DNA of 54,624 bases from Anaerolineaceae bacterium (GTDB taxonomy: Bacteria > Chloroflexota > Anaerolineae > Anaerolineales > Villigracilaceae): contig WOUS01000013.1 of assembly GCA_009772985.1 (NCBI GenBank), positions 1 through 54,624 on the forward strand, read 5' to 3'. A program made the position numbers and the translations under genes. Positions 53,171-54,624 of the stretch are shown in pieces. The stretch's first letter is position 1. The number at the start of each line of letters is the position of its first letter. The notes under the pieces are model-generated. The model saw only the letters and a program-made list of their open reading frames with translations. It was not told the origin of the DNA and searched no databases.

Positions 53171-54624
53171 TCAGGGCATGGCGGCAAAATAGACCTGGTT
53201 CCCGATGCACAGGAACAGGGTGCGATCCGTGCCGATCGCCAGGGCGGAAGCCGGCGTATTTTGGAACGTTTCCTTCTCCGTTTTCACGCTGGCGTGGAAC
53301 TGCCCGCCCAGTTCGAGCGAGGTGGGATGCGGGCTGATCTTGTAGACGGCGTGCGTGTTCGGCTCGAGCAGGTAGAGCGACGTGTTGTACGGCGCGTCGA
53401 AGGCGAGCTGGCTGAAGACCGCATCGGTGATGGACGGGCCAGACTGGTGACCGGCGCGCGTGTCCACGAACGTGGCCGGGTCGAGGCAGGTGGTCTTCGA
53501 CTCCACCAGCCCGCTGAACGTGCAGACCGTCACGTGGCCGTCGGAGAAGAGCAGGAACAGGTCGCTGCCGTTGGCGGCCAGGTCAATGGCCTGGCTCATG
53601 TTCTGCGGCACCTGCTCGCCGAAGAAAGCGATGGGGTCAATGAAAGTCTTCTGCTCGTCATCGTAGCCGTAGATCCAGACGGCCTTGCTGTCGAGCGCGA
53701 ACAGGGCTTTCCCGTCGGCGCTCAAGGTGAAGCCGGTAATCGTCTCCCAGCCCAGGCTCGGCGCGGCCAGCGGATAGGCCAGCGGATCCATGCCGGGGGC
53801 GCAGTAGAGCAGCGTCCCGCTGGCGTCCATCGCCACGATGGAGGCGTCCTGCACGTTGCCGCCGGGCATGGCCGCCAGGTCAATCAGCGCGCCGACCGGC
53901 TGCCCACCGTAGGTCCCCGGCCCGCAATCAAACGTCGGGTCCGTCTCGTACCCCTGGCTGGTCAGGAAGGCGCGCAGGATGCTGCCGCTGGACGAGTCCA
54001 GCAGGTACAGGTTGTTCCCCGCCGCGGCCATGCGCGTCACCTTCACCGACTGGCCCAGCCCGCCGTAGATCGCCGGCCGGAAATCGAGGCGGACGATGCC
54101 GTCCAGCCCGTCCAGCCCAGCCTGCGCCTGCTGGCGGAGCGCCTCCGATTCGGGCGTGCTTCCGTATTGCTCGGCCTTGTCGAGGAAATCCAGCGTGCTC
54201 TCCCACGCGTGCCGGAGCAGGGCCGGGTCGCTCTGCCCGACGGCCCCCTCCGCCGCGGTGAGCGCCTTGCTGAAATTATCCTCGTACTGCGACGGCTTCC
54301 CAAACTGCGTGTACACGATGACCGCCGCCGTGACCACCACCAGCGGCACGGCAATCGCCGCGAGCAGCATGGCCGAACCGGTGCGCGGCGCTTCGTCTTC
54401 CTGCAGGGTGGGCAGCAGGCGCGGCAGCAGGGTTTTAAACCCGGCGGAAATCTTCCCAAAGAACAGGCGGATGCCGCGCAGGCTTTTCGCCAGGCCAAGC
54501 GAAACTCCCTGGCCGGAACCGGCGCGGGCGATCACGGGGAGGTCGGCCTGCTGGCGCGGCGCGACGAAGCGCCCCCTCCGCTCCGGCGCGGGCGTGGGCG
54601 GCGGGGCCGGTTCGGCGCGCGACC
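53171..54624 (-). CDS. Membrane-anchored protein with beta-propeller-like domain, partial
   Basis: A C-terminal part of at least 484 residues; the frame is open to the window edge and the GTG at 54535 is not a credible start because coding-like sequence (PERRGRFVAPRQQADLP) runs through it. There is one transmembrane helix (AMLLAAIAVPLVVVTAAVIV) and an extracytoplasmic part of repeated beta-blades (AAAGNNLYLLDSSSG, SADGKALFALDSKAVWIYG). The upstream, cytosolic part is outside the window; such tails occur on PP2C-like phosphatases in Anaerolineae, but that is a guess. Confidence 0.7.
   Translation of the reverse strand, partial: SRAEPAPPPTPAPERRGRFVAPRQQADLPVIARAGSGQGVSLGLAKSLRGIRLFFGKISAGFKTLLPRLLPTLQEDEAPRTGSAMLLAAIAVPLVVVTAAVIVYTQFGKPSQYEDNFSKALTAAEGAVGQSDPALLRHAWESTLDFLDKAEQYGSTPESEALRQQAQAGLDGLDGIVRLDFRPAIYGGLGQSVKVTRMAAAGNNLYLLDSSSGSILRAFLTSQGYETDPTFDCGPGTYGGQPVGALIDLAAMPGGNVQDASIVAMDASGTLLYCAPGMDPLAYPLAAPSLGWETITGFTLSADGKALFALDSKAVWIYGYDDEQKTFIDPIAFFGEQVPQNMSQAIDLAANGSDLFLLFSDGHVTVCTFSGLVESKTTCLDPATFVDTRAGHQSGPSITDAVFSQLAFDAPYNTSLYLLEPNTHAVYKISPHPTSLELGGQFHASVKTEKETFQNTPASALAIGTDRTLFLCIGNQVYFAAMP

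Noticed and set aside
53171..54535. GTG at 54535 as start of the last gene
   Set aside because: Coding-like sequence continues in frame to the window edge and the product would start in the middle of a linker.

Overview
This 54.6 kb, GC-rich window looks like a chromosomal segment of a Chloroflexota bacterium, most likely Anaerolineae. That is inferred from gene content: the neighbouring radical-SAM (TIGR03960-type) and DUF2344 genes, Rex, lipoproteins with Thr/Pro-rich linkers and NVRSGPG SH3 domains, a PrsW-like membrane protease, and an F1-ATPase operon ending in an MreB-like gene. No 16S or universal single-copy marker is present, so the assignment is not proven. The left-most ~1.1 kb (a TcmP-family gene and an upstream gene remnant) is visibly AT-richer and looks acquired.

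Layout. 1-1118 (-): AT-rich block with tcmP. 1119-3699 (-): overlapping alpha/beta-hydrolase, MFS and MBL-hydrolase operon. 3769-5808 (-): overlapping aminotransferase, small CxxC protein and 3-methyladenine glycosylase operon. 5914-6518 (-): MazF/PemK toxin-antitoxin pair with a clear operator. 6625-12701 (-): M24 peptidase, SDR, Lon, FolC. 12764-19598 (+): small proteins, DUF503, SDR, lipoprotein, radical SAM + DUF2344, PrsW. 19748-28618 (+): tRNA-Arg, an orphan GHKL ATPase, SH3 and FecR lipoproteins, a possible small RNA, a CHASE2 adenylate cyclase and a coupled secreted protein. 28682-29302 (+): Rex, meeting at a bidirectional terminator the leftward operon atpA-atpG-atpD-atpC-mreB (35042-29464). 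35497-40595: ATP-grasp ligase, tRNA-Ser, PAS-GGDEF, small membrane protein, a truncated epimerase, a lipoprotein and a CrtC-like lipocalin. 40718-45152 (+): self-regulated ABC-2 exporter operon with one frameshifted permease. 45280-48686 (+): arsenic resistance operon (ArsR, DUF318/ArsP permease, thioredoxin-like protein, ArsC, ACR3, Cys-rich small protein). 48741-54624 (-): a GAF-rich diguanylate cyclase, an uncharacterised protein and a partial membrane-anchored protein.

The most unusual feature is not one gene but the repeat landscape. Gaps, operon junctions and even reading frames hold (i) degenerate heptamer-like tandem repeats, often arranged as facing inverted arms, and (ii) short palindromes ending in GTAGG / CCCCTAC. 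Several lie in frame inside conserved genes (radical SAM, FolC, M24 peptidase, DUF2344) and several supply the C-terminal codons or the stop codon of a gene. This resembles in-frame palindromic elements of Rickettsia and the STRR repeats of cyanobacteria. A second recurring feature is a TATAAT-like box 6-9 nt before the start codon, which suggests leaderless transcripts. The MreB homologue at the end of the ATP synthase operon has lost acidic residues needed for ATP hydrolysis in its family.
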